From positions 1 to 64,000 of the forward strand of contig NZAC01000001.1 of NCBI GenBank assembly GCA_002686085.1: a stretch of DNA of 64,000 nt, read 5' to 3'. Both the position numbers and the translations under genes were made by a program. Numbering within the stretch: the first letter of the stretch is position 1; each line of letters starts with the position of its first letter. This document shows positions 1-8,840 of the stretch, piece after piece. The notes beneath the pieces are model-generated. The model did not search any database, was not told where the DNA came from, and saw nothing but the letters and a program-made list of their open reading frames with translations. The stretch comes from Roseibacillus sp. (GTDB taxonomy: Bacteria; Verrucomicrobiota; Verrucomicrobiia; Verrucomicrobiales; Akkermansiaceae).

Positions 1-1
1 C

Positions 2-874
2 GCTGCGTGGATCATCTCGGAGATGGAGAAACCTCAGGAAAAACCCTTCTTCCTTGCTTACGGACTAACGAAGCCCCACTTAGACTGGAGGGTTCCGCAG
101 AAATACTTCGACCTGCATCCGATCGAAGAAATTGAGCTGCCACCAGTAAAGAAAGGAGATCTTAGTGACCTCCCTGTCTTCGGAAAAAAGTTAGCGAGGG
201 AGGTCTATGATCCTTCCGACGAGAAGAACTTTGCAGTGAAGCCAGATGGAGATCATGCGAGCGTGGTCGCGCATGGACAATGGCGAAAAGCAGTGCAAGC
301 CTACCTGGCCACCATTAGTTTTGCGGATGCTCAGATTGGTCGGGTGCTCGACTCGCTGGATCGCAGTATTCATGCCCGTAAAACCATCGTTGTTCTATGG
401 GGAGACCACGGCTGGCATCTTGGAGAGAAGGAGCACTGGCGTAAACATGCCTTGTGGGAGGTTTCAACGCGGACGCCCTTGATGTTTTTAGTGCCCGGGG
501 GAGCAGCGAAAGGTCAGCTCTGCCAGCGACCGGTCAGCCTGATCGACATCTATCCCACGCTGGTCGAGTTGTGTGGTCTGCCGCAGCGACTTGGGATGGA
601 TGGGCAAAGTCTGAAGCCTCTTCTTGAAGATCCGGATCGGGAATGGGAACGTCCGGTAGTTACCACCTTTGGATTCAGGAATCATGCCATCCGAACAGAG
701 CGTTGGCGTTACATACAATACAGCGATGGAGGGCAGGAGCTCTACGACCATGAAGCTGACCCAAATGAATGGAGTAACCTTGCTTCTCTTCCGCGATACT
801 CTTCACTGAAGTCTCAACTTGCCAAATGGCTCCCGGTAACAAACGTGAAGCCTGCCACGAAGAGTTCACGCTAA
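2..874 (+). CDS. Sulfatase, iduronate-2-sulfatase-like, C-terminal part (5' end outside window)
   Basis: The reading frame is open to the left edge, so the N-terminal half, including the C-x-P-S-R formylglycine site, lies outside the window. What remains is the C-terminal part of a type I sulfatase of the iduronate-2-sulfatase-like group: PFFLAYGLTKPHLDW (family form: FFLA-G--KPH-P) near the start, then LWGDHGWHLGEKEHW, which carries metal- and substrate-binding residues, then the R-T-P-L segment and the usual C-terminal subdomain ending in an LYDHEADPNEWSNLA motif. Family role: hydrolysis of sulfate esters on sugars, usually outside the cytoplasm. The stop overlaps the next sulfatase start by one base (TAATG), implying translational coupling. 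An internal ATG at 23 is probably not the real start, because homology runs through it. Confidence 0.9.
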   Translation, partial: AAWIISEMEKPQEKPFFLAYGLTKPHLDWRVPQKYFDLHPIEEIELPPVKKGDLSDLPVFGKKLAREVYDPSDEKNFAVKPDGDHASVVAHGQWRKAVQAYLATISFADAQIGRVLDSLDRSIHARKTIVVLWGDHGWHLGEKEHWRKHALWEVSTRTPLMFLVPGGAAKGQLCQRPVSLIDIYPTLVELCGLPQRLGMDGQSLKPLLEDPDREWERPVVTTFGFRNHAIRTERWRYIQYSDGGQELYDHEADPNEWSNLASLPRYSSLKSQLAKWLPVTNVKPATKSSR

Positions 875-2430
875 TGAAACAGACAAATCTGATAGTCACA
901 TTTATCCTGCTAACTTTCCTGTCAGGAGACTTAGCTCTGGGCTCCAAGGAGGACCAGAAACCGAATATTGTCTTCTTCCTGGTTGATGACCTTGGATGGA
1001 GCGACGTTGGTTGCTATGGCAGCACCTTTCACGAAACTCCGAACGTCGACCGCCTGGCGAAGGAGGGCATGCGATTTGATAATGCGTATTCGACCTGTCA
1101 TGTTTGCTCGCCGAGCAGGGCCAGTATCCTGACTGGGAAATATCCGGCCCGGACGGATCTGACGGAGTGGTTGGGGGGACGCCCAGAGAGAGATTTCGAG
1201 AAGCTTCACAGCGCAAAGAAGCTCAGGGCTCTTCCTGATGAGGAGATTACTCTCGCGGAGACCTTGAAGAGTCATGGGTATGCTACAGCCAATTATGGGA
1301 AGGCACATCTGAGCAGGGATCCCAGGACCTATGGGTTTGACGAAGCAATTACAGGATGGGTGCGTTCCTACTATCATCCCTTTTCGCCACAGTATTCGAA
1401 AACGCTGCCAGCGAAGAAGGGAGATTACTACACCGATAAGCTGACGGATGCTGCACTCGACTTCATTGAGAGGAACAAGGATCGGCCATTCTTCGTGCAT
1501 ATGGAGCACTTCGCGGTGCACGACCCGATTCAAGGGCGTAAGGATCTCGTGGAAAAGTATCGGAAGAAGCTGGCTAACATGCCAGAGGGCAAGGCTCCCG
1601 AATACATTCTAGAGCCGAACCCTGACGGTCCGCCGCTTTCAAAGGAGGAGCTGAAAGAGTTAGAGAAAAACGACATTCTCAAGTTGCATCAGGAGAAGCG
1701 AGTGTGGTGGGTGAAGCAAAGGCAGGATAATGTGGAGTTTGCCGGTATGCTTGAAGCGACGGACGAGAGTCTGGGCCGTATCCGATCCAAGCTTGCGGAG
1801 CTTGGCCTGTCTGAAAACACGATCGTGATTTTCACAGCTGATAACGGTGGGATGTCTGCCTCAAACCAGTATCGGGGAATCAATCACCCCCGAAAACGGC
1901 TCGATAGCCGTTTCGCTTCTTCCAATCTCCCCCTGCGCGGTGCGAAAGGATGGAACTACGAAGGTGGGATTCGAGTGCCCCTGATTGTCCACTGGCCCGG
2001 AAAAACCAAGGGCAATACCATTTCGCATGCGATGGTGACCGGAACAGATTTTTATCCGACCCTCCTGGAAATGCTTGAGTTGCCCACGCTCCCCAAGCAG
2101 CACGTCGATGGGATGAGCTTTTTGCCTGCGCTCCAGGGAGGAGATCACGACCGGGGTGCGATTTACTGGCACTTTCCACACTATAGCAACCACGGTTACC
2201 AGAGTCCGGGCGGAGCGATCCGATTGGGGAACTACAAGCTTCTGGAGTATTACGAAAATGGCAGTGTGCAGCTGTTTGATCTTGAGAACGATCTTGGTGA
2301 ACAGAACGACTTGTCAAAGGTGAAGCCGGCAATCACGGCGAAGCTGTTGAAAATGCTGCATGACTGGCGACGCCAGTTAGACGCAAAAATGCCTCAGCCC
2401 AAGGCCACGGCCTCAGCGGGAAGCAAGTGA
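874..2430 (+). CDS. Secreted type I sulfatase (arylsulfatase family)
   Basis: A 518-residue sulfatase. An N-terminal hydrophobic stretch (about residues 6-22) looks like a signal peptide. Asp-Asp at 38-39 in the segment FFLVDDLGW binds the catalytic calcium. C78-S-P-S-R82 is the C-x-P-S-R signature whose Cys is converted to formylglycine. A TADNGG segment follows in the second half of the catalytic domain, then a C-terminal subdomain ending LFDLENDLGEQNDLS. I chose ATG 874, which overlaps the upstream sulfatase stop, because an in-frame ATG at 826 would put a charged extension before the signal peptide. Family knowledge: cleaves sulfate esters from carbohydrates in periplasm or outside. The substrate cannot be read from sequence. 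A Cys-type sulfatase needs a formylglycine-generating enzyme, which is not in this window. Confidence 0.92.
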   Translation: MKQTNLIVTFILLTFLSGDLALGSKEDQKPNIVFFLVDDLGWSDVGCYGSTFHETPNVDRLAKEGMRFDNAYSTCHVCSPSRASILTGKYPARTDLTEWLGGRPERDFEKLHSAKKLRALPDEEITLAETLKSHGYATANYGKAHLSRDPRTYGFDEAITGWVRSYYHPFSPQYSKTLPAKKGDYYTDKLTDAALDFIERNKDRPFFVHMEHFAVHDPIQGRKDLVEKYRKKLANMPEGKAPEYILEPNPDGPPLSKEELKELEKNDILKLHQEKRVWWVKQRQDNVEFAGMLEATDESLGRIRSKLAELGLSENTIVIFTADNGGMSASNQYRGINHPRKRLDSRFASSNLPLRGAKGWNYEGGIRVPLIVHWPGKTKGNTISHAMVTGTDFYPTLLEMLELPTLPKQHVDGMSFLPALQGGDHDRGAIYWHFPHYSNHGYQSPGGAIRLGNYKLLEYYENGSVQLFDLENDLGEQNDLSKVKPAITAKLLKMLHDWRRQLDAKMPQPKATASAGSK

Positions 2431-2477
2431 TGCCCGTCCCGGATATCGGATCTCGTGGAGTGAAATAGGACGAAATC

Positions 2478-3467
2478 ATGAAATCGATTCTCACCGGAAT
2501 TCTTATCTGCCTGACCTCGTGGATCCCATTGTGTGGCGACGAGGAATTACGGGAAGTCATTGTCAGTCATGCCGATAAGGAGGGCGTCCTTCAGCTATTT
2601 CGGATGAAGGAGGACGGGACTGATAGTATTCAGCTGACTCATTCGAAATCTGGCTGCCGCATGCCTTCTATTTCACCCGATGGCAAAACGCTCCTCTATG
2701 TGGAATCCGGTAAGAATTCACTGTCTCTGTGGATCTCGGATCTTAATGGAAAGAAGGCGCGCGCTCTGGTGGAGGAGGGGATGAATCTTCTTCCTTCATG
2801 GCTTCCTGACTCCCGCCATATTGTCTGGATGAAGGTGAGGCAGGGCAGCAAGGGGCAGGACCCGGCATCCAATAGTCGACTCTATCTTCTGGATACTCGA
2901 ACAGGTGGATCCCGGAGGCTCTTCAGCGATCCGGAGCAGACCAAATTCAGCAACGCCATGCCCTCGGTGTCACCTGACGGCAAGCAGGTGGCTTTTGTTT
3001 CGAACCGAAACGGCCCCTTCAGGGTGTGGGTGAGCAATCTGGATGGGAGCAAGGCAAGGATTATCTCTCCCGTCCTTCACGAAATGGACCAGAGTCTCAA
3101 TTTGCCCATCGAGCAGAAAGTTCCGGTATGGTCTCCTAACGGAAAATGGATCGCCCATTGGGAAGGGGTGGAAATGATTCATATGAGTCCCTACACTGGA
3201 GTCAAGGATCCGGAACGAGATCAGAAGATCTCGAAAACCTTCAACGTCTGGGTTGCCAGCAGTAAGGGTGGAAAGCGAAGAAAGGTAGGGCCAGGAGATG
3301 ATCCAACGTGGTCTCCCGATGGATTTGTAACCCGGGCGTTTCCTGATCCTGAACGAGGCGGACCAAAGGTGGTCGTTGAAACTGCCTCTGGGAACAAGGA
3401 TTTGGAAATTGTGCCACCGCGGGTCAATTGGGGTCGATTCGCTTGGGTCCCCAAGTCGCATCCTTGA
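2478..3467 (+). CDS. Exported TolB-like beta-propeller (PD40 repeat) protein
   Basis: A 329-residue protein with a signal peptide (about residues 1-20, ending PLCGD). It is made of WD40/PD40 repeats, recognisable as S-P-D-G-K-x-(L/V) units: ISPDGKTLLYVES, a degenerate blade around LPDSRHIVWM, VSPDGKQVAFVSNRNG, WSPNGKWIAHWEG and WSPDG near the C terminus. This is the TolB-type propeller, about five or six blades. ATG 2478 has an AGGA Shine-Dalgarno about 7 nt upstream. It lies between a sulfatase and a phosphoesterase in a run of co-directional exported proteins. In these clusters such proteins are usually annotated only as TolB-like translocation or binding proteins. I infer a periplasmic binding or scaffold role and see no catalytic motif. 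Confidence 0.8.
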   Translation: MKSILTGILICLTSWIPLCGDEELREVIVSHADKEGVLQLFRMKEDGTDSIQLTHSKSGCRMPSISPDGKTLLYVESGKNSLSLWISDLNGKKARALVEEGMNLLPSWLPDSRHIVWMKVRQGSKGQDPASNSRLYLLDTRTGGSRRLFSDPEQTKFSNAMPSVSPDGKQVAFVSNRNGPFRVWVSNLDGSKARIISPVLHEMDQSLNLPIEQKVPVWSPNGKWIAHWEGVEMIHMSPYTGVKDPERDQKISKTFNVWVASSKGGKRRKVGPGDDPTWSPDGFVTRAFPDPERGGPKVVVETASGNKDLEIVPPRVNWGRFAWVPKSHP

Positions 3468-3574
3468 AATTCCGAGTGATTGCTCGCGGGGAACTTCTGG
3501 GCCATTCGCGGGCGGGAGAGCCCATCATCCTTGCGGAACGGGTGACGAGCACCTACAAAGCTGGCCCTGATCCT

Positions 3575-4876
3575 ATGCAAACGCTATTTGGAAAAGTTTC
3601 GCCAAGGTGTGCACTTCCTTTTCTCGCTCTTCTGGCCTGCCTGTGTGGAGGGCAGGTTTACGGTCAAGCGTCAAAGTTGAGGGTGAATAATGAGAAGCCG
3701 GAAAAGGGAAAGCAGAATAAACGTATGCATCCCCATGCTCTAAAGTTGATCCTTAAGGGAAAGAATGAGGAGGCGATTTCCTACCTGAGATCGACCGCGA
3801 GTAAGGGAGTTAATCCGGAGCATACGAAAATGCTTCTGGATCTTGCCGAGGGGAAACCTGGAGCGTGGAAGTTTGATGCGAAGAGCTGGCCTTGGAAGCG
3901 GACCCTTCCGAGCACTTCGCTGAAGAAGGATGCGCCAGTCGATAAGTTCACTATCGCTTTTGGAGGAGGAGCTGGATACGTGCCGGCAAATGAGCGGGTC
4001 TGGGACCGGATCAGGGAGATTGATCCGCGGGCTCTCCTTCTGCTGGGAGATAATGTCTACATCGATGATCCCGAAAGTCCTGAGATGCAGCGCTTTCATT
4101 ATTTTCGACGACAGAGTCAGCCGGAATGGAGAAAGCTGGCCGCAAGAGTTCCGATTTATGCTATCTGGGATGACCACGATTTTACAACTAATGATGGATG
4201 GGGAGGGCCGGCTGTTGATGAGCCAGCGTGGAAGCGTGAGGTCTGGAGAATCTTCAAGGAGAATTACGACAACCCCTATTATGGAGGTGGTGAAGAGCTG
4301 CCCGGGTGCTGGTTTGATTTCGAGATCGGTAAAGTGCGCTTCATCATGATCGATGGACGCTATTATCGTGAATCGCCTAAGGAAGGAGGGGACCCGTCGA
4401 TGCTTGGACCGGCCCAGATGAAGTGGCTCAAGTCTGTTCTTTCGAAGAAGCCTGCGACTTTTACAGTGATCTGCTCCAACGTTCCTCTTGCTCCGAAGGT
4501 CAAGCCCGGATCGAAAGACACCTGGGATGGCTACAGCAGAGAGCGGAGTCGAATTTACGAGTATATTGCGTCCCAGAAAATCCCCGGAGTGATTGTTCTG
4601 TCCGCCGATCGACACCGGTCGGATGCCTATCGCACTGATACGGGGATCAAGGGCATGTACCCGGTGTATGAATTCAGTTCCTCGCGCCTCACCAATCAGC
4701 ACGTCCATCCTCTGATTAAGTCTTCGCTCTTCGGATACAATGAAAAGCAATCCTTTGGGCGGGTAGACTTTGATCTGGAGGTTAATGACCCATCTGTCAC
4801 CTACACAATTGTGAGTATCGATGGGAAAGAAATCCACTCGCTCAAGGTGAAGCGCAGTGAGCTGGAGTTTGACTAG
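3575..4876 (+). CDS. Exported PhoD-like metallophosphoesterase
   Basis: A 433-residue protein of the alkaline phosphatase D (PhoD) type. N-terminal hydrophobic segment about residues 12-30 (LPFLALLACLCGGQVYGQ) is a likely signal peptide with a possible lipobox-like Cys. Metal-binding motifs appear in PhoD order: GDN at about 158-160, W-D-D-H-D at about 198-202 and S-A-D-R-H at about 343-347, the family's C-terminal His motif. Family role: phosphomonoester or phosphodiester hydrolysis outside the cytoplasm using metal ions. The frame is open back to 3428 inside the preceding gene, but ATG 3575 places the signal peptide correctly. Neighbouring sulfatases suggest scavenging of phosphate or processing of decorated polymers. 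The specific substrate is unknown. Confidence 0.85.
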   Translation: MQTLFGKVSPRCALPFLALLACLCGGQVYGQASKLRVNNEKPEKGKQNKRMHPHALKLILKGKNEEAISYLRSTASKGVNPEHTKMLLDLAEGKPGAWKFDAKSWPWKRTLPSTSLKKDAPVDKFTIAFGGGAGYVPANERVWDRIREIDPRALLLLGDNVYIDDPESPEMQRFHYFRRQSQPEWRKLAARVPIYAIWDDHDFTTNDGWGGPAVDEPAWKREVWRIFKENYDNPYYGGGEELPGCWFDFEIGKVRFIMIDGRYYRESPKEGGDPSMLGPAQMKWLKSVLSKKPATFTVICSNVPLAPKVKPGSKDTWDGYSRERSRIYEYIASQKIPGVIVLSADRHRSDAYRTDTGIKGMYPVYEFSSSRLTNQHVHPLIKSSLFGYNEKQSFGRVDFDLEVNDPSVTYTIVSIDGKEIHSLKVKRSELEFD

Positions 4877-4922
4877 TAAAGTTCTGTGCCGCTGAGATCT
4901 TCTGCGGATACGGAGTAGAGAG

Positions 4923-6395
4923 ATGAATATTCAAAAGAGTATGCAGTCGAAGCCCTCGGGCTCACCTCACTCAAGGGCTGCCACTTGGCCGGTCGCACTG
5001 GTTTTGATGATGACGCTTTGGCTATTTCCCTCGATTCTTGGAGCAAGTTCTCCCAATGTTGTTCTGATCTATATCGATGATCTGGGCTATGGAGATCTTG
5101 GCTCTTACGGGTGTCGAGATATCCCTACCCCTTATCTTGACAGGTTGGCGAAAGAGGGAGTTCGGTGCACGGCATCCTATATTACGAATCCACCCTGTTG
5201 TCCGAGTCGGTGCAGCATGCTGATGGGGCAGTATGGCCAGAAATTCGGGAAGTATGGCATGTCGAGAGGGCTTTCGCTTCCAGACGACCGTCCGACGCTT
5301 GCCCAGTTTCTCAGTGGCCAAGGCTATGTCACTGGGCATATTGGCAAATGGGATATAGGAAGTAGGGCTCAGGGGCCACTTCAGACCGGTTTCAGTAAGG
5401 CGGCCAGAACCCCTCCAAAAAAGAAGTATACCAAGAGGGAGTTGCTACGCCTGTCGCCATCCTTGCGCAGAAAGCTGGAGGAGAAGGAGGGGAAGTCAAA
5501 ATACTACTGCATCGATGAGGGTGGGAAAACGATGTGGCTCACTGATTACGATGGGGATGCGATGGTGGACTTCGTTCAGCAGCACAAAGACGAGCGTTTC
5601 TTTCTCTACTGGTCGCCGGAGGCGGTGCACTCCTTTAATACGGAAGTCCCCGACCGTCTGATGAATCGAGTGAAGTCCAAGGGGAGTCGCCGTTATCTCG
5701 CAGGGGCGATCGCTTCGGTGGATGATCAGATTGGCAAGCTTCTCAACGCTCTGGAGGGCAGTGGGCTCCGAGAGAAGACACTGATTATCTTTTCCAGTGA
5801 TAATGGTGCCAATAGCGGGGAGGGAGGTAGTTCAGCCCCCTACAGCGGTGGAAAAGGCAAGGGGACCCAGAAGGAGGGTTGGGTCCGGGTTCCTACGATT
5901 TTCTCCATGCCTGGTTCGCTGCCAGAGGGGGGTGTTCATAAAGGACTCATCGCGAACTTTGATTTCTACTCGACGATCGCTGGACTTTTGGGGAAGGCAG
6001 CTCCCCCGCATTGCGATGGGGTGAACTTGTTACCGTTTCTACGGGGCGAAAAGAAAGGAAGTGCGCACGAGTTTCTCTTTTGGCTGAACAACGAACCGGG
6101 GGATGCGGTAAGGCGGCATCTTGTTGCGGTGCGTTGGAAGCAGTGGCGTCTCTACCGAAAGTATCAAAAGGATCCCTGGCAGCTCTTTGATCTCACGACG
6201 GATCCCCTGGAAGAAAAGGATGTCTCTGGCAAAAATCCGGAAGTGGTAAGACAGCTTGCGGAGAGACACAGGGACTGGGTTAAGACTCTTGCTCCAATCC
6301 GCGAAGTATCGAAAGAGAATAGTCCAGCTCAGCGGGTGACCACCGGTCATGGATGGGAGGTGTCTCAAAAAGCGAGGGATTCAAGTGGCAGGTAA
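4923..6395 (+). CDS. Secreted type I sulfatase
   Basis: A 490-residue sulfatase. Hydrophobic segment around 23-40 (VALVLMMTLWLFPSILGA) is the signal peptide, preceded by a rather long hydrophilic N terminus. Asp-Asp at about 52-53 in LIYIDDLGYGD binds metal. C92-C-P-S-R96 is the formylglycine signature; the x position is also Cys, which is uncommon. SSDNGA continues the active-site region, and the C-terminal subdomain contains WQLFDLTTDPLEEKDV. Family role: sulfate ester hydrolysis on carbohydrate. It is the third sulfatase in 6.4 kb, 46 bp after the PhoD-like gene and followed after one base by the glycosidase-like gene, which suggests one transcription unit for a sulfated polysaccharide. 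Confidence 0.92.
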   Translation: MNIQKSMQSKPSGSPHSRAATWPVALVLMMTLWLFPSILGASSPNVVLIYIDDLGYGDLGSYGCRDIPTPYLDRLAKEGVRCTASYITNPPCCPSRCSMLMGQYGQKFGKYGMSRGLSLPDDRPTLAQFLSGQGYVTGHIGKWDIGSRAQGPLQTGFSKAARTPPKKKYTKRELLRLSPSLRRKLEEKEGKSKYYCIDEGGKTMWLTDYDGDAMVDFVQQHKDERFFLYWSPEAVHSFNTEVPDRLMNRVKSKGSRRYLAGAIASVDDQIGKLLNALEGSGLREKTLIIFSSDNGANSGEGGSSAPYSGGKGKGTQKEGWVRVPTIFSMPGSLPEGGVHKGLIANFDFYSTIAGLLGKAAPPHCDGVNLLPFLRGEKKGSAHEFLFWLNNEPGDAVRRHLVAVRWKQWRLYRKYQKDPWQLFDLTTDPLEEKDVSGKNPEVVRQLAERHRDWVKTLAPIREVSKENSPAQRVTTGHGWEVSQKARDSSGR

Positions 6396-6396
6396 G

Positions 6397-8706
6397 ATGT
6401 CCATGCCCCTATGGAAGTTCTCTTCGAGGCGTCTCGGAAATTGGGAGTCAGCTGACAGAGAAAAAGGCTGCGTAGGGCCGAGTGGCTCGCGAGGTTACGC
6501 TCCTGAGAAAAGGGATGCTGAGCGGAGTTGGGGCAGGTATGCCAAACGATACTTCTGGGGGATAATCCTGTTTCTGGTGATGCCGGGTGGTGTTGCATTG
6601 AGTGAAGAGCAGCCAGCCTTCGAGGATTACTGCGCCCGGCTTGAGCAGGAGATTCAGGGAAGAAAACATGGCTTCATGGCAGGGAATCTTTCCTATTACG
6701 TGGGCGGTTTTCATGCGAGCTGGGAACTGGTGGAGGATGAGACAATCGGGTTGACCCATCCGTTTCATCATGACCTGAGAAGCAGGGGTGTCGGCTTGCT
6801 GGAGAGTCAACTGGAAGGATCCGAACACACGGGGATTGGTAATGACTATCAAGGGTGGGAGTTTTATAAGGATACCCGGGTTCTTTACGGTAGCGTCCTC
6901 ATTAACGGTAAGCTTCATGTAAATCCGAAGCCGAGGAGCATGCGGTGGCGGCCGGACAGGTTGATTTGTGAGTATGAGGTGGGAGGAGTTCAAATCAGAG
7001 AAGTGAAGTTTATTGCCGGCAACGATGCGGCGGCTTCCGTGATCACTTCCTCAGAGCCAGTCACTCTTCGGTTCTCGGGGCATAGTTTCTATCATCGCAA
7101 CAGCGTATCTTCTTCCGCCACGGCCCGTGTCGATACGGCAAACAATTCCCTCATTATCCGGGAGGGTGGGATGGTGAGATCCCGTCCGGATCCCGGGGGT
7201 CCCGAAAGGACGGGTCCCATGGTCTACGAGGGCATGTCCACAGTCCTGAGCTCTTCGCGTGGACTTGGTAGCACAGTAGAACTCAATCAAGATAAGAGAG
7301 GGGTGCAGCACTACGAATTCTCGGTGCCCTGTGACCGAATGGGAACTGTGGTGGCGTGGGCCATGCATGATAAGGCTGAAGATGCTGTAAGAGCAGCGCG
7401 CACTGTCATTGCGGAGCATCCCTCTCTTCTTGCTGCCAAAACGGCGGAATGTAATCGCGAATTGAATGATGAAATCCCGTGGTTTCGTTGTTCAGACCGA
7501 CGATTTGTCGATGTCTATTACTATCTCTGGTCACTGTATTTAATGTATTACATCGAGGTCGGAAAAGGGTGGGAGAATGAGCCGCATACCCAGACTGCGG
7601 TAAACAATTTTCTTGGAATACACCGCTACGATGCAGCGTTCCAGATCAAGGTAGGTAGCTGGACGCAGACAAAGAGTAGATACGCCTACGGGAACGTCCT
7701 GACATGGAGGCATCTCACGGAAAGTGGCCGATATCGTGAGACCCCGGATGGCCATCGATTGCTCTCAGATAATAAGGGGATCTCCTGGCACAGTGGCGCA
7801 TATGGAGGAGAAACATCAGAGCACGTCCTGGGTGCCTGGCAGATCTATCAGCACACTGGTGATGTTGAGTTTCTAAAAAGGTGCTACGACGGGCACTTTG
7901 CCAAGTTGTTCTGGAAGAGGCTTTCGAGCATGGCGATGAATCAGTTTGAAGTCGCCGATGTTCTTGAAAAGATGGCTCGGTTGACAGGGCATGAGGAGGA
8001 TGTGGATCATTGGAGAAAGATGGTCCGGCGAGATCCTGAACACGTGCGGCGCATGTTTGAGGATCGCTGGGGGATGAATGGAGTTCCGTCCTTCTTTGCG
8101 GCTCCCCGTAACGGCATGCTGATGACTAATGGGTTCTGGGCCATGCGATCCCCTTATTTTCCACAGGCCTATGCGCAGCCCATGTTGAGAGAATGGGCCC
8201 TCGATAAGGAAAAGGGGTTTTTCGGGGAGTTCTTCCCTCTCGCGATGTCGCGGCAGTCGATGAGTAAGTTTGCTACCAAGGTAGATCACTCCTTTGGGTA
8301 TACTCCGGACACTGCGTATTTTACCCTTGATGGAATGTTTCAACAGGGCCTCGGGCAGGAAGCGGCCGCGTTGGCTCTGAACCATATCAAAAACTATAAC
8401 TACCATTCCGCGTGGAATATTCCGATCGCTCCAGAAGCCTATCGTCGCGATCTCAGTCTCTTTGGGGATCAGTTCTCCAATTTCAATGCGGGGAAGATTC
8501 TGCTGTATCTGGAAGGTTTGGCAGGGCTTGAGTATTCTGTTCCTGACAATCACATGACGATCACTCCTGTCCTGCCACGAGCCTGGGAGTGGATGGAGCT
8601 CTGTTTGCCGATCAAGGGCGCATGGACCCGGATCCGGTACGAGAGAGGTGGGGTAAAGGTAACGGGGTGCCCGGTGGATGTCGTCCTGAACGAGGACCAG
8701 AGTTAG
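6397..8706 (+). CDS. Exported large (alpha/alpha)6 glycoside-hydrolase-like protein
   Basis: About 769 residues. A hydrophobic stretch (GIILFLVMPGGVALS, about residues 53-67) is the likely export signal after an unusually long basic N terminus. A beta-rich N-terminal half (about 70-350) is followed by an alpha-helical half with Trp/Tyr-rich segments such as LYLMYYIEVGKGW, KGISWHSGAYGGETSEH, ATKVDHSFGYTPDT and NAGKILLYLEGLAGL. This two-part layout resembles (alpha/alpha)6-barrel glycosidases (GH63/GH37/GH65-like 'MGH1-like' folds) with an N-terminal beta-sandwich. I cannot assign a CAZy family. It begins one base after the sulfatase stop; the open frame also extends back to 6349 inside the sulfatase. 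Likely role: releasing monosaccharide from desulfated oligosaccharides. Confidence 0.65.
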   Translation: MSMPLWKFSSRRLGNWESADREKGCVGPSGSRGYAPEKRDAERSWGRYAKRYFWGIILFLVMPGGVALSEEQPAFEDYCARLEQEIQGRKHGFMAGNLSYYVGGFHASWELVEDETIGLTHPFHHDLRSRGVGLLESQLEGSEHTGIGNDYQGWEFYKDTRVLYGSVLINGKLHVNPKPRSMRWRPDRLICEYEVGGVQIREVKFIAGNDAAASVITSSEPVTLRFSGHSFYHRNSVSSSATARVDTANNSLIIREGGMVRSRPDPGGPERTGPMVYEGMSTVLSSSRGLGSTVELNQDKRGVQHYEFSVPCDRMGTVVAWAMHDKAEDAVRAARTVIAEHPSLLAAKTAECNRELNDEIPWFRCSDRRFVDVYYYLWSLYLMYYIEVGKGWENEPHTQTAVNNFLGIHRYDAAFQIKVGSWTQTKSRYAYGNVLTWRHLTESGRYRETPDGHRLLSDNKGISWHSGAYGGETSEHVLGAWQIYQHTGDVEFLKRCYDGHFAKLFWKRLSSMAMNQFEVADVLEKMARLTGHEEDVDHWRKMVRRDPEHVRRMFEDRWGMNGVPSFFAAPRNGMLMTNGFWAMRSPYFPQAYAQPMLREWALDKEKGFFGEFFPLAMSRQSMSKFATKVDHSFGYTPDTAYFTLDGMFQQGLGQEAAALALNHIKNYNYHSAWNIPIAPEAYRRDLSLFGDQFSNFNAGKILLYLEGLAGLEYSVPDNHMTITPVLPRAWEWMELCLPIKGAWTRIRYERGGVKVTGCPVDVVLNEDQS

Positions 8707-8718
8707 GAATCGGCTGCG

Positions 8719-8738
8719 TCCTGAGAGTTACTTCAGGA
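8719..8738 (+). terminator. Weak hairpin after the glycosidase gene
   Basis: TCCTGA and TCAGGA form a perfect 6-bp inverted repeat around an 8-nt loop, 12 bp after the glycosidase stop, followed only by TTTGAGG. It could be a weak terminator or an mRNA-end stabiliser. There is no proper U-tract, so the call is tentative. Confidence 0.25.
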
Positions 8739-8840
8739 TTTGAGGTGTCAAAATAGGACTGCGGTATCTTGGGCAGGACCTCTCGTCGTCAAGCAAGCTT
8801 GGTGGACATTGTAAGATTCATCTCTATACCAACGATAGTC

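Noticed and set aside
3428-3574. N-terminal extension of the PhoD-like protein or a frameshifted tail of the TolB-like gene
   Set aside because: The TolB-like gene ends normally and the extension would precede a signal peptide, so both ideas are unnecessary.
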